Assembly (NCBI GenBank): GCA_012295225.1
Contig: WMKK01000010.1
Coordinates: 372,001-436,000, forward strand
Source of the DNA: Ostreococcus mediterraneus
Taxonomy: Eukaryota > Chlorophyta > Mamiellophyceae > Mamiellales > Bathycoccaceae
Length of the DNA stretch: 64,000 nucleotides
Reading direction: 5' to 3'
The translations under genes and the position numbers were made by a program. The notes under the pieces are model-generated. The model saw nothing but the letters and a program-made list of their open reading frames with translations, had not been told where the DNA came from and did not search any database. Numbering within the stretch: position 1 is the first letter of the stretch; each line of letters begins with the position of its first letter. This document shows positions 28,851 to 37,921 of the stretch, one piece after another.

Positions 28851-29708
28851 ATGCGCTCCGCCGTTCTCTTTCGCGCGCTGCTATTCCTCGCGTTACTCGC
28901 GCAGCACCCGTGCGCGGTGCGTTCCGGAGGCATCGATTTAGACGTCGACTTGAACGAAGAACACAGCGACAATTTACGCTCGCTCGTGAGCGGCATCAAA
29001 TGCGGCGCGTGTAAAGCGGTCACGCGCGAAATCGCAGACACATTCAGCGCGGTCGCGGCCAAGCACAAGCAAGACGCGGGCCCGACAAACGTGTTCGGGT
29101 CGCGATACGTGAGCTTGTTCGCCCAGACGCTCGCCAAGGAGCTCACGGCGATGTGTTCCGCGAACGGGGCGATCGAAAATAAATGGGGGTACAGTAAGAA
29201 AGGGGCGGAGAATATCATCACCACCACTCGCGTGTTCGATCGATTCGGCACAAACTTAACCAAGGAGGAAGCGAACACGATTCAGACGACAGTGTACGGC
29301 TTGGGGGTGTTTACGAAGGATGAAGAGCAGCGGTTTCTCTATAATGGCCCGCCAGGAAGCGAAGTTCGCGGATCGAATAATTTCTCGCTGCTCTCAAATA
29401 CGTATCAGCGCTCGGTGTTGAGCGAGGCGTGCGCGGCGGTGACGGATAGCTTGGAGTTTGACGAGTACATCGAAAAGGCGACGAAAAATCTCGAGGAAGG
29501 CTTTGATTTCACGGCCCAGCACGTGTTATGCTTGGATTTGGATTATTGCAAGATTAAAAACCACGGCAAGGGGAAAAAGAAAAAGTCCATCGAGCAAATC
29601 ATCGATGAAAAAACCGGGCAGGTGATGTACGATGTCGAGGACGACGAGCAACCGACATTTATCGACCCCACAGCCGCGATGGACGCGTCGGGCAAGGATG
29701 AATTGTAA
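28851..29708 (+). CDS. ER-luminal saposin-like protein with KDEL tail
   Basis: The protein has 285 residues from the ATG at 28851; the frame upstream starts with GTG. MRSAVLFRALLFLALLAQHP is a clear signal peptide, cleaved near residue 28. The mature chain has a Cys pattern reminiscent of saposin-like/canopy proteins (IKCGACKAVTREIADTF, ELTAMCSANG, VLSEACAAVTD, VLCLDLDYCK) and two N-glycosylation sequons (NLT, NFS). A Lys-rich stretch (GKGKKKKS) follows and the chain ends exactly in KDEL, the ER-retrieval signal. So it is a soluble ER-lumen protein, probably a chaperone-like or client-binding factor. The signal, sequons and KDEL are seen; the canopy/saposin link is inferred from cysteine spacing only. 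Confidence 0.85.
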   Translation: MRSAVLFRALLFLALLAQHPCAVRSGGIDLDVDLNEEHSDNLRSLVSGIKCGACKAVTREIADTFSAVAAKHKQDAGPTNVFGSRYVSLFAQTLAKELTAMCSANGAIENKWGYSKKGAENIITTTRVFDRFGTNLTKEEANTIQTTVYGLGVFTKDEEQRFLYNGPPGSEVRGSNNFSLLSNTYQRSVLSEACAAVTDSLEFDEYIEKATKNLEEGFDFTAQHVLCLDLDYCKIKNHGKGKKKKSIEQIIDEKTGQVMYDVEDDEQPTFIDPTAAMDASGKDEL

Positions 29709-29939
29709 AACAGGCGAACCGACGTCGCCGACCATAGGCGAAAACTCTCTATTAGCGATGTAAACTATTGAATTCACGCATGCATTTTTACATTGTTCCT
29801 ATCGAAGGCGCGAGGCGCACGTGAGCGTCGCCTACGCCGTCCATCCGCCGGTACCGGGCGTCGGCGGAGAAAACTGCTCTTGATAGATCGCGCCAAAATT
29901 GAATTTCCACCCATTTCGCCTCCTTACACCGCGCCGTGC

Positions 29940-32900
29940 ATGCGACGGGCGCTGACAAACGTTTTGAACGCGACAATTTACACAACACAAGTCTTCTCGC
30001 ACGCGTCAAGCGGTGCGACTGCGCATTCGACGTCGATACTGGCGACGAATCGTGCGAACCTACGACTGGGGAGTGTGAATTGTCGCGGGATCATGACGAT
30101 GCACGCCGCCACAGCCACTGGACACACGACACCGGGGGCATCGTGCGTACGTCGTGCTATAAATCGGCGCATTCGACGCTCGAATGCACGTTTAGCGAGT
30201 CGAAGCGCGAGCGGTCGAGGTAATTCTTTGCACGATCGTGGCCTCGACGCGAGCTGGCGAGCAGAGTTTACGCGTACGTTTGCGATTAGCACTGCATCGC
30301 AAGAGGTCTCCGAGCAATGGTTCGATGAAGAAGATTCGGATTCAGATGAGGATGATGACTATAGAAGCGGTGCGGTGATTGTGCGAGCAAATGGCACCAA
30401 AGGCTTGGCAACGACGAAGAACACAAACAACGGGCGCATCGGCGGAAGCTGGAAGAAAGCCCTCGGAGACTTTGAGCTGAAGACGAATCAGAGCGCCGCG
30501 AGCACCAGCGGTAAGACTGCGGCGATGCCGAGCGAAGAGGGTGACATCGCCACCGGTTTGAGAGATGAGGTGCAAACGGTGGAGACGGTGGCAGAGGCTA
30601 AACGCGTGTTGAAGATTTTACTCGCCAACATCGGCACAGCTGACAGGCCCTTATACCATGCGTGCGATACAGAAGTGTCGCACATCGAAGTTTCCGACCA
30701 AACACCCGTCGGCCACGGTCAAGTGACGTGCTTTTCCGTGTTTTGTGGTCCTGATGTAAATTTTGCTCCCGACGGCGAGAGTAAACGCAGCTTGCTTTGG
30801 GTGGATACCATGCGCGGCGGCGATGGGGTTTGGGAAGTCTTCAAAGAGTACTTTGAGAATCCGGACGTGAAGAAGGTGTGGCACAATTACAGTTTTGATC
30901 GTCACGTCGTAGAGAACCACCACGGGATTCAGCTCGCTGGATTCGCCGCGGATACAATGCACATGGCGCGTCTGTGGAACTCAAACAGAAAGCTCGACGG
31001 AGGCTACAGTTTAGAGGCGCTTTCCTCCAGCGCGGACGCCATGAGCGATTGTGCGGAAATGCTCGGCGCTGGTGCGGAGATGATGCGTTCAAAGCGAAGT
31101 ATGAAAAAGATTTTCGGCAAGGCCAAGCTCAAGAAGGATGGAACGCCCGGCAAGACGATGATTCTTCCGCCAGTGGAGGAAATTCAAGAGGACCCCGAGT
31201 CGCGCGACAAATGGATTGAGTACTCGGCTTTGGATGCCCAAGCGACGTGGTTCTTGCGTGAATCTCTCGAAGCTAAGCTCCGTGGGATGTCCTGCGAGGC
31301 GTGTTCGATCTTGACCGGCAAGCCTGGCTTCCGCAAGTGTACGACTCTTTGGGACTTTTACACGTACTACCTCGCCGAGTTTGGGAATTTGCTGACGCAG
31401 ATGGAACGCAACGGCTTGCGTGTGGACAAAGATCACTTGGCTAACGCGGAAAAGATGGCGCTCGAGGACAAGAGAGTGGCAGAAGACTACTTCCGAAACT
31501 GGGCGGCGACAAAGTGCGAAGGTGCAAAACTCATGAATGTCGGTTCTGGTTTGCAAGTGCGTCAACTGTTGTTTGCCGGCGCGAAGAACAAACGCCGGGA
31601 TAAACCGGGCGTGGAATTAACTCGCGAGTTTACGCAAGAGTCCACGGAGTGGTCGGAGTGGGACAGAGCTGGTCGCGAAGGAAAAGCGCCTAAAAAGACG
31701 ATGAAATTGGCGCTACATGGTATCACAAAGAAGCCGATTCAAGTGATGACATATACCGCCACTGGTCTGCCCGCCGTCAGCAGCGTCGTCTTGCGCGCGC
31801 TGGCGGGTAAACCTGCCGCTGCGCGAAGCATTATGGATAACTGGGACGAACTTCCTGATGAGGAGAAAACGGAAGAGAAGCTAAAAAAGCAGTGCGGTAC
31901 AGCATTTGATGCGTTTGGTGGCGGTAAGGATGGTGTCGAAGCATGCGCAGCGATTGACGCTTTGAACGACGTGGCGGCGATTGATACTTTGTTGAGCAAC
32001 TTTATCATTCCTCTTCAAGGTGACGATATCCGCGGGCCTGAAGGTCGTGTCCACGGAGCATTGAATATCAATACAGAGACAGGTCGTCTCTCAGCCCGAC
32101 GTCCGAGTTTGCAAAATCAACCGGCACTTGAAAAGGATCGATACGGCATCCGCAAGGCGTTTAGAGCGGAGGAAGGGAACGTCTTAGTCGTAGCCGATTA
32201 CGGGCAGCTCGAGCTCCGCCTTTTAGCTCACATGGCGGACTGCAAGTCCATGCGAGAGGCATTCGAAGCCGGTGGTGATTTCCACAGTCGAACCGCGCTC
32301 GGCATGTACCCAAACATCAAGAAGGCCATGGAGGCTGGCGAAGTGTTGCTCGAGTACGGGGATCAAGAAGGCGAAGACGATGGTAATCGCCCACCGTTGC
32401 TGAAGGACATGTTCGCCAGCGAACGTCGTAAAGCTAAGGTGCTGAACTTTAGTATCGCGTACGGTAAGACGGCGCACGGCTTAGCTAAGGATTGGGGCAC
32501 GTCTCTTGAAGAAGCGGCGAGCACCGTCGCGCTCTGGTACAGCGACCGACCTGAAGTTCAAGAATGGCAAGAAGTTCAAAAGAAGCTTGCCATGGAGAAG
32601 AACTTGGTGCGTACGCTACTCGGTCGCGTGCGGAACCTACCCGACGCGTCGAGCAAAAACGATGCCTTCAAGTCGCACGCGTTGCGCGCGTCCATCAACA
32701 CGCCCATCCAAGGTGGCGCTGCCGATATCGCCATGTTAGCCATGCTTCAAATCCAACGTTGCCCGAAGCTTAAAGCGCTTGGGTACAAACTCCTGATGCA
32801 AATTCACGATGAAGTCATCCTTGAAGGACCAGAGGAGCACAAGGATGAAGCATTGGCGCTGACAAAGTATCACATGGAGAATCCTTTCCCTGGTCACGTC

Positions 32901-32966
32901 AACTTGCTCAACGTCGAGCTCGCGGTAGATGGCGACTACGCCAAAACCTGGTACGAGGCCAAATAG
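29940..32966 (+). CDS. Plant-type organellar DNA polymerase (Pol I family, POP)
   Basis: Replicative DNA polymerase of plastid and/or mitochondrion. The protein has 1008 residues from the ATG at 29940; upstream of it the frame has only a TTG. About 110 basic residues form a targeting region, then an acidic linker (DEEDSDSDEDDDY). The 3'-5' exonuclease domain starts near residue 235 with Asp243 and Glu245 (CDTEVSHIE), then VWHNYSFDRHV and YSALDAQAT. The polymerase domain has LSARRPSLQN, motif A VADYGQLELRLLAHMA (Asp753), motif B AKVLNFSIAYGKTAHGLAKD and motif C LMQIHDEVI (His956, Asp957). No 5'-3' exonuclease domain is present, as in plant POPs. Dual targeting is likely but not shown by sequence. 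Confidence 0.95.
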   Translation: MRRALTNVLNATIYTTQVFSHASSGATAHSTSILATNRANLRLGSVNCRGIMTMHAATATGHTTPGASCVRRAINRRIRRSNARLASRSASGRGNSLHDRGLDASWRAEFTRTFAISTASQEVSEQWFDEEDSDSDEDDDYRSGAVIVRANGTKGLATTKNTNNGRIGGSWKKALGDFELKTNQSAASTSGKTAAMPSEEGDIATGLRDEVQTVETVAEAKRVLKILLANIGTADRPLYHACDTEVSHIEVSDQTPVGHGQVTCFSVFCGPDVNFAPDGESKRSLLWVDTMRGGDGVWEVFKEYFENPDVKKVWHNYSFDRHVVENHHGIQLAGFAADTMHMARLWNSNRKLDGGYSLEALSSSADAMSDCAEMLGAGAEMMRSKRSMKKIFGKAKLKKDGTPGKTMILPPVEEIQEDPESRDKWIEYSALDAQATWFLRESLEAKLRGMSCEACSILTGKPGFRKCTTLWDFYTYYLAEFGNLLTQMERNGLRVDKDHLANAEKMALEDKRVAEDYFRNWAATKCEGAKLMNVGSGLQVRQLLFAGAKNKRRDKPGVELTREFTQESTEWSEWDRAGREGKAPKKTMKLALHGITKKPIQVMTYTATGLPAVSSVVLRALAGKPAAARSIMDNWDELPDEEKTEEKLKKQCGTAFDAFGGGKDGVEACAAIDALNDVAAIDTLLSNFIIPLQGDDIRGPEGRVHGALNINTETGRLSARRPSLQNQPALEKDRYGIRKAFRAEEGNVLVVADYGQLELRLLAHMADCKSMREAFEAGGDFHSRTALGMYPNIKKAMEAGEVLLEYGDQEGEDDGNRPPLLKDMFASERRKAKVLNFSIAYGKTAHGLAKDWGTSLEEAASTVALWYSDRPEVQEWQEVQKKLAMEKNLVRTLLGRVRNLPDASSKNDAFKSHALRASINTPIQGGAADIAMLAMLQIQRCPKLKALGYKLLMQIHDEVILEGPEEHKDEALALTKYHMENPFPGHVNLLNVELAVDGDYAKTWYEAK

Positions 32967-33150
32967 GCCAAGTAACACCCTCTTCAAACTTTTGTATTAT
33001 CATTCTACACGCTGTAGCTTTTACTAATCAATTGCATTCGAACAGCCCGCGGCGTCGACGCACGCGATGAGCTGCAGCGCTCACCAATCAATCACGCGAG
33101 GGACAATCGTCATACCTCGACGCGCGCGCGCGTTGGACGCGCGTTTGCAC

Positions 33151-33198
33151 GCACACGCATACGCACACGCACACGCACACGCACACGCACACGCACAC
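33151..33198 (+). repeat. Hexamer microsatellite (GCACAC)n in UPF1 leader
   Basis: Eight tandem hexamers GCACAC (the second reads GCATAC) run from 33151 to 33198 and end 14 bases before the UPF1 start codon, so the repeat is probably transcribed in the 5' untranslated region. Confidence 0.9.
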
Positions 33199-33212
33199 GC
33201 ACGTCGCGCGCG

Positions 33213-36128
33213 ATGTCGCACTACGCCGCGCCGAGCGAAACCGCCGCAGCCTCGACGACACACGCCGATGGTGGCTACGACGAACACTTTGCTCGCATCA
33301 CCCACGAGCTCGATACGCTCACCATCGATCACGGCACGCTCGTGGATAACTTACTAGACGACGGAGATGAGTATGGTGATGACGATTACGACGACGAGGA
33401 GGAGGACGACGAGGAGGCGGAAGGTGCTGGACGAGGCGCTGGGTCTGAATTCGCGTGCTCGTACTGCGGGATATCAAACACAGCGTGCGTCGCGCGGTGC
33501 GTGAAGACGAATAAGTGGTTTTGCAATTCGCGCCAGAATGGATTGCCAGCGAGCTGTTTGGTTTTTCACTTGGTGAAGTCGAGGAACAAGGAGGTGCGCT
33601 TGCACGAGGCGTCGCCGTTGGGCGATATGGTTTTGGAGTGTTACGTCACGGGCGCAACAAACGTGTTCAATCTTGGGTTTATCCCATGCAAGGATGAGAA
33701 CGTGGTGGTTTTAGCCACTCGTGATGCGGCTGCGAGTAATCCGGCGGTGTTAAAGGAGCTGAACCTGGATTTAACGCTTTGGGAGCCTCTTATTTCAGAC
33801 AAGGTGTTTTTGCCGTGGTTATTGAACATCCCAGAGAAGAGCGAAGTGCAGCGTGCACGTCACGTGACTGCATCGAAAGTATCTCGTTTGGAAGAGTTGT
33901 GGAAGACCAATCCAGATGCGACGTTGGATGACATTGAGCGAGATGCACAGGCTGATGAGCTAGTGCCGGCTGCGCTGCGTTACGAAGACGCATACTTGTA
34001 TCAAAATACTTTGGCACCGATCGTACATCGAGAGGCTGAATACAACAAGCAGCAGCGGCTCAACCAAACAAAAGATAACGCAACCATTCGATGGGATGTC
34101 GGGTTGAACAAGCGAAGAATGGCGTATTTCTGCTTCGCTCCAGACGAACACGTGGTGCCGGTTACTCTAGGTAATGTGTTGAAACTCTCCCTTGATAATG
34201 GTGCAGTGCAGTGGGAAGGCGACGGTGTCGTAGTGAAGTTTACCGCGCAGGAAGAAATCTGTATCGAAATGAATCACACGGACGTGCCTTTAGAATTCAC
34301 TCATGGCTACACTATAAATTTCCTGTGGCAGCCGACGAGCTCTGAACGTCAAAAAGCAGCACTGACCTCGTTTGCGGTAGATGAAACATCTGTTTCGGCA
34401 TACATTTATCACAAACTGCTCGGGCACGAGGTCGAAGAGCAGCGAATGCAAGTCGAAATACCCAAAAAACTAAACGCACCGGGATTACCCGAGTTGAATC
34501 AAAGTCAAGGGCAAGCAGTTCGACAGGTCTTGACGCATCCGTTGAGTTTGGTGCAAGGTCCGCCTGGAACGGGTAAGACTGTGACGTCAGCAACGATAGT
34601 ATACCATTTAGCAAAACGCGGAAACGGTCAAGTCATAGTTTGCGCACCATCGAATATTGCTGTGGATCATCTGGCTGAAAAAATTGAGAAGACGGGCCTT
34701 CGCGTTGTGCGCATCAGCAGCAGGAGTAGAGAGCATTTAGTGTCATCGGTCGAGCACTTGACGCTTCACTACCAAGTTGCAAACATCGGAGGACCGACGC
34801 ACAAATCATTTCAAAAACTACAACAGCTGAAAAATGAGTTAGGCGAGCTTAGCGCAGGCGATGAAAAGAAATATCGCGCCGCTCAGAAAAAGCTTGAGCG
34901 AGAAATCCTTGAAAACGCTGATGTGATTTGCACAACGTGCGTTGGTGCGGGTGACCCACGATTGGCGAATTTTCGCTTTCGTATGGTTTTAGTTGATGAG
35001 TCCACTCAAGCCGTCGAACCAGAGTGTTTGATTCCTCTCGTCATGGGCGCGAAACATGTTGTTTTGGTTGGCGACCACTTTCAGCTGGGTCCAATCGTGA
35101 CGTGTGCCGCAGCCAAGGCAGCAAACCTCACGCGATCGCTTTTCGAACGTTTAATTGATCTTGGTGTGGCGCCATTCCGATTACAGATACAGTATCGTAT
35201 GCATCCAAGCTTGTCTGAGTTCCCGAGTAACATGTTTTACCAAGGAACGCTGCAAAATGGCGTATCCTCGCACGAGCGCATGCTGTCGCACATCGATTTC
35301 CCGTGGCCAGTACCGACGAAACCCATGATGTTCTGGAGTCAAACTGGGCAAGAAGAGATGAGCGCGAGTGGCACATCCTTTTTAAATCGCGCAGAGGCAG
35401 TGGCTGTAGAAAGGACTGTGACTCACTTGTTAAATGCCGGTGTTAGTCCGAATCAAATAGGCGTGGTCACGCCTTACGAAGGACAGCGAGCGTACGTGAC
35501 ACAACACATGACCCGTGTTGGCATTTTGCATCCATCGTTATACAAAGAAATTGAAGTTGCGAGCGTGGATTCATTCCAAGGTAGAGAAAAGGATTTCATT
35601 ATTTTGACGTGCGTTCGTTCGAATGAGAAAACTGGTATTGGTTTCTTGAGCGACCCGCGCCGCTTGAACGTTGCGATTACGCGCGCACGTAGTGGTTTGA
35701 TTATCGTAGGTAACCCGAAAGTCTTGAACAAGCAAAAGTTGTTCCACGAGATGTTGCATCACTTCAGACAAAATAACTGTCTCGTTGAAGGTCCATTGAA
35801 CGCGCTGAAGGAGTGCATGGTTCCGCTTCCCTTTGCGAACGATATAGAGGACAAAGATCCGTGGGAGCGGTTCAATCGAGGAGGATTCAACCGTAGAGAC
35901 GGCGGTCGTGGGAACAAAAAGCGTGCACAGGGTGACGTAATGCAATATCCCACGCCTGAATTCCCCAGACTCGGCGCCGGACCGCAGTACGGCCGATGGG
36001 GCAACTATTACCACGATACCGACCTTCAATCAGAATCAGAGTACTCTTACGCTCGCAGCGAGTCAGAGTATAGCTATCAGCCGAGTGAAATTGACGTACG
36101 GGGTCAAGGAGAAACGTACGAGTACTAG
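33213..36128 (+). CDS. UPF1: UPF1 RNA helicase (nonsense-mediated decay)
   Basis: ATP-dependent 5'-3' RNA helicase and core NMD factor, cytosolic. A single exon of 971 residues from the ATG at 33213. After an acidic head (DDDYDDEEEDDEEAE, about 53-70) comes the UPF2-binding Cys/His domain (FACSYCGISNTACVARC; KWFCNS; ASCLVFHLVKS; YVTGATNVFNLGF). The SF1 helicase has Walker A GPPGTGKT at 449-456, LVDESTQAVEPE (motif II), GDHFQLGPIV, IQYRMHP, DSFQGREKDFIILTCVRSN and NVAITRAR. The C-terminus is Tyr/Ser/Glu-rich (SESEYSY repeated) and poor in SQ sites, so phosphorylation-driven regulation may differ from animals. Length and order match the family. Confidence 0.97.
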   Translation: MSHYAAPSETAAASTTHADGGYDEHFARITHELDTLTIDHGTLVDNLLDDGDEYGDDDYDDEEEDDEEAEGAGRGAGSEFACSYCGISNTACVARCVKTNKWFCNSRQNGLPASCLVFHLVKSRNKEVRLHEASPLGDMVLECYVTGATNVFNLGFIPCKDENVVVLATRDAAASNPAVLKELNLDLTLWEPLISDKVFLPWLLNIPEKSEVQRARHVTASKVSRLEELWKTNPDATLDDIERDAQADELVPAALRYEDAYLYQNTLAPIVHREAEYNKQQRLNQTKDNATIRWDVGLNKRRMAYFCFAPDEHVVPVTLGNVLKLSLDNGAVQWEGDGVVVKFTAQEEICIEMNHTDVPLEFTHGYTINFLWQPTSSERQKAALTSFAVDETSVSAYIYHKLLGHEVEEQRMQVEIPKKLNAPGLPELNQSQGQAVRQVLTHPLSLVQGPPGTGKTVTSATIVYHLAKRGNGQVIVCAPSNIAVDHLAEKIEKTGLRVVRISSRSREHLVSSVEHLTLHYQVANIGGPTHKSFQKLQQLKNELGELSAGDEKKYRAAQKKLEREILENADVICTTCVGAGDPRLANFRFRMVLVDESTQAVEPECLIPLVMGAKHVVLVGDHFQLGPIVTCAAAKAANLTRSLFERLIDLGVAPFRLQIQYRMHPSLSEFPSNMFYQGTLQNGVSSHERMLSHIDFPWPVPTKPMMFWSQTGQEEMSASGTSFLNRAEAVAVERTVTHLLNAGVSPNQIGVVTPYEGQRAYVTQHMTRVGILHPSLYKEIEVASVDSFQGREKDFIILTCVRSNEKTGIGFLSDPRRLNVAITRARSGLIIVGNPKVLNKQKLFHEMLHHFRQNNCLVEGPLNALKECMVPLPFANDIEDKDPWERFNRGGFNRRDGGRGNKKRAQGDVMQYPTPEFPRLGAGPQYGRWGNYYHDTDLQSESEYSYARSESEYSYQPSEIDVRGQGETYEY

Positions 36129-36150
36129 AGTAAAATTAGCTAGTTGTCAA

Positions 36151-36174
36151 CCACACCACACCACACCACACCAC
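36151..36174. repeat. Pentamer repeat (CCACA)n
   Basis: Four perfect CCACA units plus a partial one lie at 36151-36174, between the UPF1 stop and the next gene. Confidence 0.85.
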
Positions 36175-36233
36175 GCACTCGTTAGTCCAAAAACGTCCCC
36201 GAGCGCTCGCGACGACTTCAGAAAGCGGCGGAG

Positions 36234-37706
36234 ATGCCCATCCCGCGCGTCTTACTCACCACCACCGAGCCATGTGCGTTGAAACAAGATCAACTACATC
36301 GATCAAAGTCTTCCGACGATGCCACAGCAGCGACGTCGTCCGAGTGGTCGTCTCGCACAAAAAGTGAAGAGTTGTCAGGCGCGCGGGGCCGCGTCCCAAA
36401 CATCTTCTGGCGCGCCGTTCGCATGGATGATCTTCGCGCGCAGCCAAACTTTGAGGCATTACCGCAAGAGTCAGACGTCACGCTATGTGGTCGAGCGTCT
36501 TTCGCGTACGTGCGACAGGGGACGGAGACCTGGGACGCGTTGCACGATGGACGCTTGACTACTGGCGTCCTCAACGCGGCGCTCGGTTTTAACGAAGACG
36601 GCGTCAATAAACGCGCGCTAGGCATGGGCAAGCACGGAAGAGGCGGTCACATGGCTATTCTCAACGCATGTGCGCGCATAGGCCGGGAAAAGTGGATGGA
36701 TGACGACGTAGATGAAGCCGCGGCCACGGAGGCGGAGCGACGCAACGCGGAGGCTTTAGCTCGGTGCAACGCAGCGTCGGACTCTAGTGACGATGAAGAC
36801 GACGACGACGACGATGAAGACAATAATAATGATACAATTACGCGCACCAATGACGCGTCTACTCCGGTGATCGCCGCCGACGCTTCAGCGTTGGATGTAT
36901 TATTAGCGTCGATGTCCATGGCAAAGCCGAAAAAGCCAAAGCCAAAGAAGAAAAAGAAGAAAAATGGCAAGAAAAAGTCGCGCGGAAAGAAGAACCGCGC
37001 GGGAGGGGACGACGCACACATGCTAAGCGATGCCCAGTACTGTCGAGTGCTCGCTCGAGGAGGTGAACAGTCAATTCGCATGGCGTGGGGGAGCGCGCAA
37101 GAGGCGTCGACGTTGTGCTCGCTCATGTGCTACTTCGGCGCCGGCGCCACGGTACACGAAGCGGGATTATGCATGCTCGACCCGGCGTCCGTGCCCGAAG
37201 AGTGGTGTGTCGGTCCGTTACCACCAGTAGGTGCGTCTCCAGATGGTATGATCACACTCAGAGATGGCGAACGGCTCGTCGTAGAGGTAAAGAATTCTTC
37301 CCCGTTTCGCGAAGTCCCGGGGTCGTTCATCGTCTTTGACCGAGACCCGTACGATTCCCCGCCAGCCTATCACATGCCGCAAGTACAATTAGAGATGGCT
37401 GCCACGAAGACGCAGTCAGCATTTCTTGCCATGCAAAGTGCGACGCGTGGGATTCGTATATTTAGAATCGAGCGCGATGACGAGTTCATCGCGGCAATGC
37501 TGCGTAGAATTTCTCGCCTCTACGTCTCCTTCGCGCTCAAGGGCAAAGAACCTCCGATGAATTGGGAAGTGCATTCGAGCGAGCATAAAAAGCTCGTCGC
37601 GTCGGCGGTTCGCATCGCACGAAATGCAAGCGTGTTTGGGGTCATTCCGCAAGGTTTACTGCCGGAAGATGGATCGATAACCGTCGACGCAAATTGTTTC
37701 CTTTAA
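36234..37706 (+). CDS. YqaJ/lambda-exonuclease-type PD-(D/E)XK nuclease
   Basis: Fold of the phage-type 5'-3' exonucleases used in recombination; relatives occur in plant nuclear genomes. The protein has 490 residues, intronless, ATG at 36234. The N-terminal motif VRQGTETWDALHDGRLTTG matches the QxTxEW...R.G.ITAS opening. The catalytic half follows at about residue 275: WGSAQEASTLCSLM (Glu), PPVGASPDGMI (Asp) and LVVEVKNSSPF (Glu-x-Lys), then HMPQVQLEMAAT. Between the two halves lies a 150-residue insert with an acidic run (SDDEDDDDDDEDNNND) and a basic run (KPKKPKPKKKKKKNGKKKS), the latter a likely nuclear/nucleolar signal. Catalytic residues look complete. A role in nuclear DNA end processing is inferred. 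Confidence 0.8.
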   Translation: MPIPRVLLTTTEPCALKQDQLHRSKSSDDATAATSSEWSSRTKSEELSGARGRVPNIFWRAVRMDDLRAQPNFEALPQESDVTLCGRASFAYVRQGTETWDALHDGRLTTGVLNAALGFNEDGVNKRALGMGKHGRGGHMAILNACARIGREKWMDDDVDEAAATEAERRNAEALARCNAASDSSDDEDDDDDDEDNNNDTITRTNDASTPVIAADASALDVLLASMSMAKPKKPKPKKKKKKNGKKKSRGKKNRAGGDDAHMLSDAQYCRVLARGGEQSIRMAWGSAQEASTLCSLMCYFGAGATVHEAGLCMLDPASVPEEWCVGPLPPVGASPDGMITLRDGERLVVEVKNSSPFREVPGSFIVFDRDPYDSPPAYHMPQVQLEMAATKTQSAFLAMQSATRGIRIFRIERDDEFIAAMLRRISRLYVSFALKGKEPPMNWEVHSSEHKKLVASAVRIARNASVFGVIPQGLLPEDGSITVDANCFL

Positions 37707-37800
37707 CGTTAAAGCGGAGGCGGCGAATGAAGCGGTGATGTGTTGTGTTGTGTTGATTGCGACGCGCTTTTACATTACCAAAAGTGTACAGCAGACGGAC

Positions 37801-37866
37801 ATTAATAGTAGTAGTAGTAATACTTTTGTTAGTGGCAGTTTTAGTAGTAGCAATAGTAGTAGTAGC
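37801..37866. repeat. Imperfect AGT-trinucleotide region
   Basis: Interrupted runs of AGT/TAG triplets (three runs of three to four units) between two convergent genes; AT-richer than its surroundings. Confidence 0.75.
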
Positions 37867-37921
37867 TTCGCAGCTGCGGCACTCGTGGATACGAGATTAG
37901 AAGACGCGCGGCTCGCGCGCA

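Noticed and set aside
36181-36187. Minus-strand GACTAAC between UPF1 and the nuclease gene
   Set aside because: No minus-strand gene or acceptor is present nearby, so it is taken as chance.
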